From Pseudomonas sp. SID14000 (GTDB lineage: Bacteria; Pseudomonadota; Gammaproteobacteria; Pseudomonadales; Pseudomonadaceae), in the NCBI RefSeq assembly GCF_002165135.1, contig NZ_NFZQ01000003.1:310001-374000 (forward strand): 64,000 nt of DNA, written 5' to 3'. The notes below the pieces were generated by a model. It searched no databases, was not told where the DNA came from, and worked only from the letters and a program-made list of their open reading frames with translations. Of this stretch, positions 29,983-37,934 are shown piece after piece. The stretch's first letter is position 1; every line of letters begins with the position of its first letter. The position numbers and the translations under genes were made by a program.

Positions 29983-31110
29983 TCACCCCCGGTTGGCATA
30001 TCCCTGGCAATCTTCCCAACCAATCCCGCTCTGCGCCGTATTGCGCAACAACCACTCCACCGCCGGCTGCGCCTTGGGCAGGCTGTCATGGAACTGGATC
30101 ACCCCTTTGCGCCACAGCAACATCAAGGTCAGCACCCGTTGCGCCGAGGCCTCAGCGCTCAATGCGCCATCATCCTGGGCATCGATGTCCCACAATGACA
30201 CCCATAACTGCTGGCTGGCCATGAATGCCTCGCCATCGGCCCGGCGCTGCCCATAAGGCGGCCGGAACAACGGTACGTACTGCTCCGGCAGGTCGGCCTG
30301 CACCCGCGCCTGGCTACGCCGCAGCGAGTCCTGCCAATCGGTCCACTGCGCATGGGAGCGGTACTCCCACCCCTGGATCCCCACACACTGCCCGCCATAG
30401 AGCTGGCGCAAGGCATTCGCCGCCCCGGCGTCGCGGCGTTGCCGCAGGCGGTTGCCGAGTACGAAGAACGTACCTTCAAGCTTTTGCCGGCGCAGGTAAT
30501 CGGCCAGCAGGTCGGTACTGCCGTCCTTCGGCCCGGGCCCGCCGACGAAGGTCAGCAGGAACATGCGATCGTTCAGTTCATCCCCGTTGCGCTCGCGCGA
30601 GGACAGCCGCTCCACCTCGCTGCTGGTCTGTGGCAGCAACGCAGCCTTGCGCAGTTGCTCGTCCAGGTAGCGCACATGGAACTGGTGGCTCGGCTCGATC
30701 CAGCCGATATAGAACGTGCCGACATCGGCAGCAAACGTCACTGCTTGTGTACGCAACTCCGTCATCGACGTTACCGGGTAGCAGAACGACGCATCCTGCT
30801 CGCAACTGCGTTGCGCCTGTTGATAACCCTCCCACAACCGCTGCCACATGCGCGCCCGCACCAGGCGCACCTTCTGCAGGTTGATCTGCCGCAGCCCCAA
30901 GCGTGCGGCCAGCGCTGCGTCGTCGAGCTGCTCGCTTTCGTGCAGCACCTGGGCGAACGAGAGGATTTCGGCCCGCGAGGCCACATCGAACAGCGCCGGG
31001 CTGTCCAGCTGTTCGGGCCACAGGCTGCGGTCCAGGCTCACCTGGGGTGACGGGGCGGCTTGCACGGCCAGGCTCAGCAGAGCGGCCAGCAAGGCAGAGG
31101 CAATACGCAC
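29983..31110 (-). CDS. Polysaccharide deacetylase-family protein with degenerate first motif
   Basis: I place the start at a GTG (31110) with GGAG upstream because it gives a clean Sec signal peptide (cleavage after LAVQA, about residue 18) and avoids overlap with the yaaA promoter; 375 aa result. Residues about 185-370 match the NodB deacetylase fold: motif 3 FRPPYGQ (282-288), motif 4 WDID (307-310) and motif 5 IQFHDS (338-343) are present. Motif 1, normally TFDDGP, reads TFVGGP at 187-192, losing the catalytic and metal-binding Asp pair, and motif 2 keeps only RSH (251-253). The protein may be inactive or bind sugar only. It is periplasmic by its signal. Confidence 0.78.
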   Translation of the reverse strand: MRIASALLAALLSLAVQAAPSPQVSLDRSLWPEQLDSPALFDVASRAEILSFAQVLHESEQLDDAALAARLGLRQINLQKVRLVRARMWQRLWEGYQQAQRSCEQDASFCYPVTSMTELRTQAVTFAADVGTFYIGWIEPSHQFHVRYLDEQLRKAALLPQTSSEVERLSSRERNGDELNDRMFLLTFVGGPGPKDGSTDLLADYLRRQKLEGTFFVLGNRLRQRRDAGAANALRQLYGGQCVGIQGWEYRSHAQWTDWQDSLRRSQARVQADLPEQYVPLFRPPYGQRRADGEAFMASQQLWVSLWDIDAQDDGALSAEASAQRVLTLMLLWRKGVIQFHDSLPKAQPAVEWLLRNTAQSGIGWEDCQGYANRG

Positions 31111-31247
31111 GGTTGAAGGCTCCGCAACGGCGAAACGCGCACTATAGCGTCTGGATAGGCCATGGTCTGTGACTATCGTCGCCATAGTTTGGACTTGCAC
31201 CGCCCAGCCCGTAGAATTCCCGGCCAACGATGCCAGGAGCCGACCCG

Positions 31248-32027
31248 ATGCTGACGGTGATTTCCCCCGCCAAGACCCTCGACTACGACACCCCGCCGGT
31301 GATCGAGCGTTACACCCTGCCCCAGTACCTGGACGACTCCCAGGAACTGATCCAGCAACTGCGCGACCTGTCGCCGGCGCAGATCAGCGAACTGATGCAT
31401 CTGTCCGACAAGCTCGCCGGCCTGAATGCCGCGCGCTTCGGCAGCTGGACCCCGGACTTCACCCCTGCCAATGCCAAGCAGGCACTGCTGGCGTTCAAGG
31501 GTGACGTGTACACCGGCCTCGACGCCGAGAGCCTGGGCGAGGACGACTTCAGCTACGCCCAGCAGCACTTGCGCATGCTTTCGGGCCTGTACGGTCTGTT
31601 GCGCCCGCTCGACCTGATGCAACCCTACCGCCTTGAAATGGGCACCAAGCTGGCCAACGCCCGCGGCAAGGACCTGTACGCCTTCTGGGGCACGCGGATC
31701 AGCGAATGGCTGAACCAGGCCCTGGCCGAACAGGGCGATGACGTGCTGCTGAACCTGGCCAGCAACGAGTACTTCAGTGCGGTGAAACGCAGCGCATTGA
31801 AGGCTCGGGTAATCAACGTCGATTTCAAGGACTTGAAGAACGGCCAGTACAAGATCATCAGCTTCTACGCCAAGAAGGCACGGGGGATGATGAGCCGCTT
31901 CGTGATCCAGCGGCGTATCAACGACCCGGAACAACTCAAGCAGTTCGATGTACAGGGCTACTACTACAGCGCCGAGCAGTCGAAACCGGACCACCTGGTG
32001 TTCCTGCGCGATCATCCGTCCGAGTGA
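31248..32027 (+). CDS. yaaA: Peroxide stress protein YaaA (DUF328/UPF0246)
   Basis: This 259-aa protein starts at [17 protein letters not shown] with a CAGGAGC ribosome binding site; an ATG six codons upstream is less well placed. It has the family landmarks [20 protein letters not shown] and [14 protein letters not shown]. YaaA in E. coli is induced by OxyR, lowers free iron and protects DNA from peroxide damage. It is a single gene, and its 3' end marks the border where the accessory exporter operon meets the conserved chromosome. Confidence 0.93.
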   Translation: MLTVISPAKTLDYDTPPVIERYTLPQYLDDSQELIQQLRDLSPAQISELMHLSDKLAGLNAARFGSWTPDFTPANAKQALLAFKGDVYTGLDAESLGEDDFSYAQQHLRMLSGLYGLLRPLDLMQPYRLEMGTKLANARGKDLYAFWGTRISEWLNQALAEQGDDVLLNLASNEYFSAVKRSALKARVINVDFKDLKNGQYKIISFYAKKARGMMSRFVIQRRINDPEQLKQFDVQGYYYSAEQSKPDHLVFLRDHPSE

Positions 32028-32035
32028 TCCTGTAA

Positions 32036-32132
32036 CAGGTGAACCCGCTCACACAGAAACTGCGTTGCGCTCGAGGCCAACGCAATACCTGAGGGCACAG
32101 GTTGACCCGCGAAAAGGGCCGCACAGCGGCCC
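32036..32132. repeat. Degenerate REP pair
   Basis: Decayed cores (aacaggtgaacccgctcaca and caggttgacccgcgaaaagg) flank an internal inverted repeat (gcgttg/caacgc), followed by the hairpin gggccgcacagcggccc that touches the stop of the exporter adaptor gene. It lies between the convergent yaaA and the adaptor gene, at the accessory cluster's left edge. Confidence 0.65.
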
Positions 32133-33346
32133 TACGGTATCAGCACAAACCCCGCCTCCAGCCCGTCTACCTTCACCCCTTGCACCACCGCCCTTGCCGG
32201 TCTGACCACAACCCGGCGCGGCGCCTGTTGCGCAGCCTGGCGATAAACCACGTAATGCCTGCCCGCATCATCCTCCTGCAAGGCCTCGGCAGGCACCACC
32301 ATCGCACCGGCTTCGCGATGTATCAGCACCGCCAACCGGGCACTCATTCCCAGGCGCAAACTCTGCCGTGTGGCGTCTTCAGGCAATTGCAGGTCAACCC
32401 GTAGGTCGTACCATGCCGTTTGTTCGGTATCGTCACGCGCCTGCTGGCCGATCTGTGCCAGGCGCCCGGCAAGCACATGACCTGCAATGAAGGCTTGCAC
32501 CTCCATGCCTTCGCGCAGATCGCCCAGGTCGCTTTCTGCCACCTTGGCAGCCACCTGCAAATGCTCAAGGCTGCTCAAAGTCAACAGTGGCATGCCCTGG
32601 ACAAGCGCCTGACCCTCCTGAAGTGGCCGTAGCCTGGCTGCGCTGCCATCTGCACGGGACAACAGGCCGGCAAACGGCGCCTTGACCACCCGGAGATCAC
32701 GCCTCGCCAGCAACGCCCGCCAATGTGCTTCGGCACTTTCCAGCTCCATTTCGGCAATCCTCAACGCGTCCCCCTGGCCCCGGGCCTGGGTCAGCTGCAG
32801 GTCCTGCTGCGCATCCATTACCGCCTGCCGTTGCGCTTGCTGCAACTGCTCGAGGCTTTCAACTTCCGTACGGGCAACGATACCTCGCTCCAGCAGCCGT
32901 CGGGTTTCATCCAGCGCCGCCTGGCCAGCCGCCAACGTGGCGCGCGCCGCCGCCAGCGTACGTAAGCTGCGCGCCACTTCGGGGCCAGACTGCCAACCGC
33001 GCAGCTGGCTGACCAATGCCGTGGCCTTCAGGCGCTCGGCCTCGGCCTGGCGCAGCTGGATATCGAGCTGCGTGGTGTCCAGGTGCATCAATGGCTGCCC
33101 GGCGGCCACCTGCTGCCCCTCAGCTACTAGCAGCGAGGTCAGCACGCCATCGAAGGGCGCACTGAGGGTCACCTGGCGGCCTGCCTGAAGCCTGCCAACC
33201 AACCCCAGATGCACCGCCAACGGCTGTGGTTCGACCTGCACCCAGCGTTGCGCGTCCCTTGCGGAGGTATCCGGCCACGCCTGCCAAAGCAGCAATACCA
33301 GCATGCCTGTGCTGCCCCCCAGCACCCACCACCACCGCCTAGTCAT
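32132..33346 (-). CDS. HlyD/MacA-like periplasmic adaptor of the accessory exporter
   Basis: This 404-aa membrane fusion protein starts at MTRRWWWVLGGSTGMLVLLLW (33346), the only start that keeps the 8-base overlap with the upstream gene. An N-terminal membrane anchor (about residues 8-24) is followed by a lipoyl/barrel-sandwich half (GRLQAGRQVTLSAPFDGVL), a long coiled-coil hairpin (about 100-200), the second lipoyl half (VVKAPFAGLLSRADG) and a beta-barrel domain. It would link the inner membrane permease to the TolC-like channel. It is the last gene of the operon; in classical macAB the adaptor comes first. Confidence 0.88.
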   Translation of the reverse strand: MTRRWWWVLGGSTGMLVLLLWQAWPDTSARDAQRWVQVEPQPLAVHLGLVGRLQAGRQVTLSAPFDGVLTSLLVAEGQQVAAGQPLMHLDTTQLDIQLRQAEAERLKATALVSQLRGWQSGPEVARSLRTLAAARATLAAGQAALDETRRLLERGIVARTEVESLEQLQQAQRQAVMDAQQDLQLTQARGQGDALRIAEMELESAEAHWRALLARRDLRVVKAPFAGLLSRADGSAARLRPLQEGQALVQGMPLLTLSSLEHLQVAAKVAESDLGDLREGMEVQAFIAGHVLAGRLAQIGQQARDDTEQTAWYDLRVDLQLPEDATRQSLRLGMSARLAVLIHREAGAMVVPAEALQEDDAGRHYVVYRQAAQQAPRRVVVRPARAVVQGVKVDGLEAGFVLIP

Positions 33347-34796
33347 TGAGCGCCACGTTCCAGCTGTCGAGCGTCGCTCCCAGCACCTGGTCCAGTACCA
33401 CCTGGGCTTCGAGGTAATCGAGGATGGCATCCAGACGGGTACTTTGCGCGTAGCGCAGATCCCCTTCGAAACTTAGCACCTGGAAATTGCTGGAACGCCC
33501 TGCGGCCAACTTCTCCTGCTCGATATCGAGCTTGCGCTGCGACAAGGCCAACGCGCGCTCGGCAATTTCCACCTGGCGCCAGCGCACCTGCACGTCCCGC
33601 ACAGCTGTGCCCACTTCGCGCTGGAGTTGCTGACGGGATTCGGCCAGGTTCAGGTTCTGCTGATCCATGGCCACCTGGGCCCGCACCCAGGCCTGACGCC
33701 GGTCGAGGTCACCAATGGGTACTTCCAGTTCAAGCCCGAGATAGCGTTCCCCGGAGGTACCGTTGCCTGGCCGCTCGCGCAGTTGACTGACCCCGCCGAC
33801 CAACGACAGATCCCACCATTGGGCGTTATCCGCCACCTGCAGATCGATCGCAGCCTGCTCGACAGCCAGCTGTTGCATCAGATACGCCGGTTGCCACGCT
33901 TCTGCGCGAGCCAGTGCCTGGCTGGCGTCCACCTGCAGGCGCTCGACATGCAGAGACTCCACGGCTCTCAGCGGTGTCGACAGGTCTATTGCCAACAGCT
34001 GTGCCAATGCCTGACAACTCTGCTGCAACTGGTTGCGGCTGCTTTCACGTGCCATCTCCTGGTTGGCGACTTCGGCCTGCGCCTGGACGATATCGAACGC
34101 AGCCATGCGCCCGGCAGCGATCAGTGCCCGGTTCACCTCCACCAACTGCCGTGACCGCGCCAGTCCATCTTCGGCGATACGCAGTTGCTCCTGCGCGCGC
34201 AGCAGCGCGCGGTACAGCATGATCGTGCGGGTAATGACCGCAGAGACGTCGTCCTTGAGCGCCAGTCGGTTCAGTTGTTCGGCCAGGCGCGCCTGACGCA
34301 GTGGCGCACTGGCAATGTCGCGCCCGGCACCACGCAACAAGGGCTGGATGATCGTCAAGTTTGCCCCATCGCTGTAACGTCGCCCGGCACCATCGGCACG
34401 GGTATGGCCACGAGCCCAGTCAAGGCTCAAACGCGTACCGTAGGGTGTGAGCAGGCTGGCTGTCGGGGCCAGCCGTGCCTCCTGATAGTGATCGGCGTGG
34501 TTGCGATTAGCCAGGTAGCGGGCTTTGAGTGCCAACTGCGGCGCAAACTGGTCATGTGCCACCCGTAGCTCGAACTTCTGCGCGATGCGCTCAAGGTAGG
34601 CCCTCCGGATCGCACGATTGTCGCGCAACGCCAGGGCAATCGCATCGGCCAGTTCGATATCCACGGGTTCGCCATGCAGGGTCGACAAGGCACTTACCGG
34701 TGACACGTGCTGCAAAGCCGGGCGCGACGGCTGCAGGCCTTCTTCGGCCAGTACCAGCAGCGGCGACAGGAGGACCGGCACCACCCCCCTAGTCAT
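33339..34796 (-). CDS. TolC-family outer membrane channel of the accessory exporter
   Basis: This 485-aa protein starts at MTRGVVPVLLSPLLVLAEE (34796); the open frame further upstream lies inside the permease gene. A signal peptide (cleavage near VLA) is followed by two outer-membrane-efflux-protein repeats of long helices (first with ELADAIALALRDNRAIRRAY, second around the GLELEVPIGDLDRRQAW segment). There is no lipobox, unlike the OprM/NodT type at 57076-58527, so it is a TolC-like, not a lipoprotein, channel. Start and stop overlap the neighbouring genes by 8 bases each. Confidence 0.88.
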   Translation of the reverse strand: MTRGVVPVLLSPLLVLAEEGLQPSRPALQHVSPVSALSTLHGEPVDIELADAIALALRDNRAIRRAYLERIAQKFELRVAHDQFAPQLALKARYLANRNHADHYQEARLAPTASLLTPYGTRLSLDWARGHTRADGAGRRYSDGANLTIIQPLLRGAGRDIASAPLRQARLAEQLNRLALKDDVSAVITRTIMLYRALLRAQEQLRIAEDGLARSRQLVEVNRALIAAGRMAAFDIVQAQAEVANQEMARESSRNQLQQSCQALAQLLAIDLSTPLRAVESLHVERLQVDASQALARAEAWQPAYLMQQLAVEQAAIDLQVADNAQWWDLSLVGGVSQLRERPGNGTSGERYLGLELEVPIGDLDRRQAWVRAQVAMDQQNLNLAESRQQLQREVGTAVRDVQVRWRQVEIAERALALSQRKLDIEQEKLAAGRSSNFQVLSFEGDLRYAQSTRLDAILDYLEAQVVLDQVLGATLDSWNVALND

Positions 34797-35958
34797 CACG
34801 TAACGCCTGCAACGGCTGCAGCCGCGCTGCAGCCAACGCAGGCTGCAGACCGAAGAACAGCGCCAGCGCCAGCGACGCGCCCATGCTTGCAGGCAGCGAC
34901 CCGGCATGGAGGGCAAAGCGCCAACCGGCAGCCAGCGCGAACAACCAGGCTGCGGCCAATCCGAGCAAAACGCCAAGCAGCGCCCCGGCTGCCCCTAGCA
35001 GCAATGCTTCGAGCAGGAACAACCAGGCGATGTCGCGCCCCCGTGCACCCAAGGCAACGCGCACACCTATTTCCCGACGGCGCTGCGCCACATTCATCAC
35101 CATGACATTCATCACCCCGACCCCGCCAAGCACCAGCGCGATGGCAGCGGTACTCACGAGCATCCAGGTCATCATGCGCGACTGGCCGGCCATGCTCTCC
35201 AGCATTTGCCTGGGCAACTGGACCTCCACCTCATACCCCGGCAATCGTGCTTGCAGAAAGTGCGACAGCGAAGCGGCAGCCTGCGTCAGGTCCATCGCGG
35301 TGTCACCCAGCGCGACAAGCGTTCCGACTGCTGGCGCGGGGCTAAGGCGATGCATGCCCGCCAGTGGCATCAATACTGCGTCGTCGAAGTTCACCGGCAG
35401 CATGGGGTTGTAACCACGGCGCCCGAGCACCCCGACCACATCGAACAGATAACTGCCCAACTGCACCCGATCCCCCTCCCGTACCCGCAACTGTCTCGCC
35501 AGCGAAGCGCCCAGCAGCAGATGCGCAGCCTGGTCATCGTAGCGGGACAGCAATCGCCCCTGGCCAACCTCAAGATCCAGAACCTCGGCCAGGTGCGCGG
35601 TGCTGCCTGCGACCATGACCTCGATGCTTGTTCTATCGAACTTCAGCGCCTGCACTGCGGTTGCCAAAGGTGCCGCCGCTCGAATACCAGGCGGCAAAGG
35701 CTCTGCCTCCATACCCAAAGTGCCACCCGGCGCGGTAGCGCCCTCCAGGCTGACCACCAGCAAGTCGCTGCCCAACCCCTGGAACATCTGCCGGACATGC
35801 TGCGCGGCACCATGGCCGATGTTCATCAAAGCCACCAGCGCGGCGCAGCCAATCGCTATGCCCGACAGTGCAAACCAGGCTCTGACGCCCAGCTGCCGCA
35901 CGCTGCCCAGTGCCTCGCCGATGCGTTGCGGCCAACTTGGCCCATAGGCCTCATGCAT
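34789..35958 (-). CDS. MacB/FtsX-type ABC transporter permease of the accessory exporter
   Basis: This 389-aa permease starts at MHEAYGPSWPQRIGEALG (35958), chosen because it gives the same 8-base overlap seen at the next two junctions; an ATG six codons upstream is the alternative. It has one N-terminal span (FALSGIAIGCAALVALM), a large periplasmic MacB-type core domain (about residues 50-255) and three C-terminal spans in an FtsX-like domain (about 265-385) with MNVMVMNVAQRRREIGVRVALGA. The ATPase is a separate gene, so the layout is of the split type, not the fused MacB type. It likely extracts substrate from the periplasm or outer leaflet. Confidence 0.88.
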   Translation of the reverse strand: MHEAYGPSWPQRIGEALGSVRQLGVRAWFALSGIAIGCAALVALMNIGHGAAQHVRQMFQGLGSDLLVVSLEGATAPGGTLGMEAEPLPPGIRAAAPLATAVQALKFDRTSIEVMVAGSTAHLAEVLDLEVGQGRLLSRYDDQAAHLLLGASLARQLRVREGDRVQLGSYLFDVVGVLGRRGYNPMLPVNFDDAVLMPLAGMHRLSPAPAVGTLVALGDTAMDLTQAAASLSHFLQARLPGYEVEVQLPRQMLESMAGQSRMMTWMLVSTAAIALVLGGVGVMNVMVMNVAQRRREIGVRVALGARGRDIAWLFLLEALLLGAAGALLGVLLGLAAAWLFALAAGWRFALHAGSLPASMGASLALALFFGLQPALAAARLQPLQALRDD

Positions 35959-36616
35959 CGAAGACGCCACCGTCACGCACCTGCATGCGCCGCTGCATGC
36001 GCTGCGCCATGGCCGGGTCGTGGGTGACCATGAGCAAGGTCATGCCCTGCTCATGGTTCAGCCTGCAGAGCAGCCCGATGATCTCCTGAGCCGTTTCGCA
36101 ATCAAGGTTCCCGGTGGGCTCGTCGGCCAGCAAAATCCGCGGCCCGGTGACCAGCGCCCGGGCGATCGCCACACGCTGGCGCTGGCCGCCGGACAGATCT
36201 GCGGGCCGGTTCCGGGCACAATGGGCCAGGCCGACTTTTTCCAGCTGCAGCGTCGCAGCCCGCCGTGCTGAGGCCAGGCCGATGCCGCGGTAACTCAATG
36301 GCAACGCGACATTGTCGAGAATGGACAGGCGGGGCAGCAGATTGAAGCTCTGGAATACAAAGCCCAGCAGGCGGTTTCGGGTGATGGCGCGTTGATTGGC
36401 AGTGGCATGCGTCATGTCGCAACCGTCCAGTACCAGCCGCCCCCGGCACGGCTGGTCGAGCAGGCCGATCAGGTTAAGTAAGGTGCTTTTGCCTGAACCG
36501 GAGGGGCCAGTGATGGCACATGACTCGCCAGGGAAAATAGAAAACGAGACATCATGCAGGATGGTCTGGCCCCCGAGCAGTCGGGTGAAGCCATGCAGAG
36601 AAATGCTCGAGTTCAT
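35951..36616 (-). CDS. ABC transporter ATPase of the accessory exporter (LolD/MacB-type)
   Basis: This 221-aa ABC ATPase has Walker [10 protein letters not shown] near residue 38, Q-loop FVFQSFNLL, signature [15 protein letters not shown], Walker B ILLADEPTGNLDCE and H-loop VTHDP. These match the MacB/LolD/FtsE subgroup that works with type VII ABC permeases by mechanotransmission, not substrate import. Its ATG overlaps the stop of the upstream unknown gene (ATGA), and its stop overlaps the permease start by 8 bases. Confidence 0.92.
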   Translation of the reverse strand: MNSSISLHGFTRLLGGQTILHDVSFSIFPGESCAITGPSGSGKSTLLNLIGLLDQPCRGRLVLDGCDMTHATANQRAITRNRLLGFVFQSFNLLPRLSILDNVALPLSYRGIGLASARRAATLQLEKVGLAHCARNRPADLSGGQRQRVAIARALVTGPRILLADEPTGNLDCETAQEIIGLLCRLNHEQGMTLLMVTHDPAMAQRMQRRMQVRDGGVFDA

Positions 36617-37404
36617 CCATTGTCCTCCGCAGGTTTACCGACTTCGTCAGCGAACTCTACAGGCACGTACGAAGACGCATTCTGCTGAGTCCACTCATTG
36701 GCAACCATCTCGATCAGTGATGTATTGAATGCTGGCCATTCCAGTTCGTATTGAGAAAGCAACATCATGTAGTCTGCCTCCCAATTTCCTTGGATTTGAG
36801 CCTCCTCTATTCGGGGAAGTGCTTTGTAATAATCAATAATTTCATATATACCTTGCTCCGCACGCCCGGTTCTTTGGCGTTCACCCTCCATTTTGTGTGT
36901 TATGTACGATTGCCATTCCGATCGCCGACTGGCCAACTCCAATCTGGCCGCTCTTCGCTCATTGACAGTAAAATCACCGCTTTCGTCATATGTGATCAAG
37001 CTCAGTTGATCAGTGGATAATCCCTCGAATGGGTTTGGGCCTCGACCGTTCGAAAAGTCGGTTGCTCGTCGCGCTCGATCAAGCAACTCGATATCATCAG
37101 TATCGGGTAGAAATTCATCATAAGAGGATTTACTGAATGAATAACTTGCACCTGTCAGTTTATCCAGGATTCGCGCAGCCAGCGCCGAAAGCTCACTTCG
37201 AGAGAATTGACTCTCTCGAGCTGCTGCGCGTCGGGCGGCAGCACTGAGCTGGCGTGAAAGGCTGGAAATCTCTGAATCCTCGGGCTTTTCCTCGGTTTCA
37301 GGCTTCAGCGGACTTGAGCCCGTTTCATTGCTTATTGTGCGCCGGACCGGTACAGCTCCGGCAATTTCTACTTTTGCGAAACCGATACTGTTAGGGAATT
37401 GCAT
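36613..37404 (-). CDS. Unknown 263-aa protein, first gene of the accessory exporter operon
   Basis: I do not recognise this protein. It has no signal peptide, membrane span or lipobox. Residues about 20-75 are charged, Ser/Glu/Ala/Arg-rich and probably disordered. Residues about 95-240 look folded, with LPDTDDIELLDRARRATDF, then NPFEGLSTDQLSLITYDESG and FTVNERRAARLELASRR; DESGDFTVNE (140-149) looks like a shortened EF-hand-type loop. The C-terminal part has helical, Tyr/Trp-rich YYKALPRIEEAQIQGNWEAD. A strong GAGGTGAGGT site precedes the ATG. Its stop overlaps the ATPase start (ATGA), so it is made with the exporter and may be cargo, chaperone or regulator. Base composition is visibly more AT-rich than the neighbouring conserved genes. 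Confidence 0.8.
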   Translation of the reverse strand: MQFPNSIGFAKVEIAGAVPVRRTISNETGSSPLKPETEEKPEDSEISSLSRQLSAAARRAAARESQFSRSELSALAARILDKLTGASYSFSKSSYDEFLPDTDDIELLDRARRATDFSNGRGPNPFEGLSTDQLSLITYDESGDFTVNERRAARLELASRRSEWQSYITHKMEGERQRTGRAEQGIYEIIDYYKALPRIEEAQIQGNWEADYMMLLSQYELEWPAFNTSLIEMVANEWTQQNASSYVPVEFADEVGKPAEDNG

Positions 37405-37493
37405 ACCTCACCTCGCGCAAACAGTAATTATGATTCAGCAACAGTACGCCACCTCCCGCTAGACGTACTGCCACCTGACTCAAGAACTCACAA

Positions 37494-37934
37494 CTACTTC
37501 ATAGTGAATTCAACGGACCATGAATTGTCCGCATTTTTGCGAGTAATATTGGCTGTACAAATAGCACCGCCGCTCGGCGTAGCGGTTTTGGTCCATTCTG
37601 GTTGCTTTATCCCGCCTGGCATCAACCTCATTTGAAAGGTGGTACCGAATGCGCAAGTCTTTCGACCCTGCGTATAACGCACCATCGCTGCATTCACCTC
37701 GGGGCTGACAACGCGTTGCACATCGAAAATCGTTTGCATGTTCGACGCCACACTACTATCGGGCTTCGGCCGCGCTATTTGGTATGTACTGCTCTCATTG
37801 GAGGTGACCATTTTAAGGATGGCATTTTCTCCACCGAGGTTCTTGAAGGTGACGTTAACGTTTGGCCCCGCCTGCACCATGCCAGCCAGCAGCAAGGAAC
37901 CGCTGGCGAGCAGGATTTGCGATGTCTTCTTCAT
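37494..37934 (-). CDS. Unknown small secreted protein upstream of the accessory exporter
   Basis: This 146-aa protein starts at MKKTSQILLASGSLLLAGMVQA (37934), with a Sec signal peptide predicted to be cut after Ala22 and a GAGAGAAAG ribosome binding site; the frame is open upstream but without a signal-like start. The mature 124 residues look beta-rich (NVNVTFKNLGGENAILKMVT, then WSVEFTMK at the end) with two Cys (94 and 126) that could form a disulfide. I recognise no family. It lies 89 bases upstream of the 263-aa gene on the same strand, so it is a plausible substrate or accessory of the tripartite exporter. AT-richer than the core genome. Confidence 0.75.
   Translation of the reverse strand: MKKTSQILLASGSLLLAGMVQAGPNVNVTFKNLGGENAILKMVTSNESSTYQIARPKPDSSVASNMQTIFDVQRVVSPEVNAAMVRYTQGRKTCAFGTTFQMRLMPGGIKQPEWTKTATPSGGAICTANITRKNADNSWSVEFTMK

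Noticed and set aside
32132..36616. Reading the exporter as ordinary macA-macB
   Set aside because: The ATPase and permease are separate genes, the adaptor comes last, and a dedicated TolC-like channel is included, so it is not a standard macAB pair.
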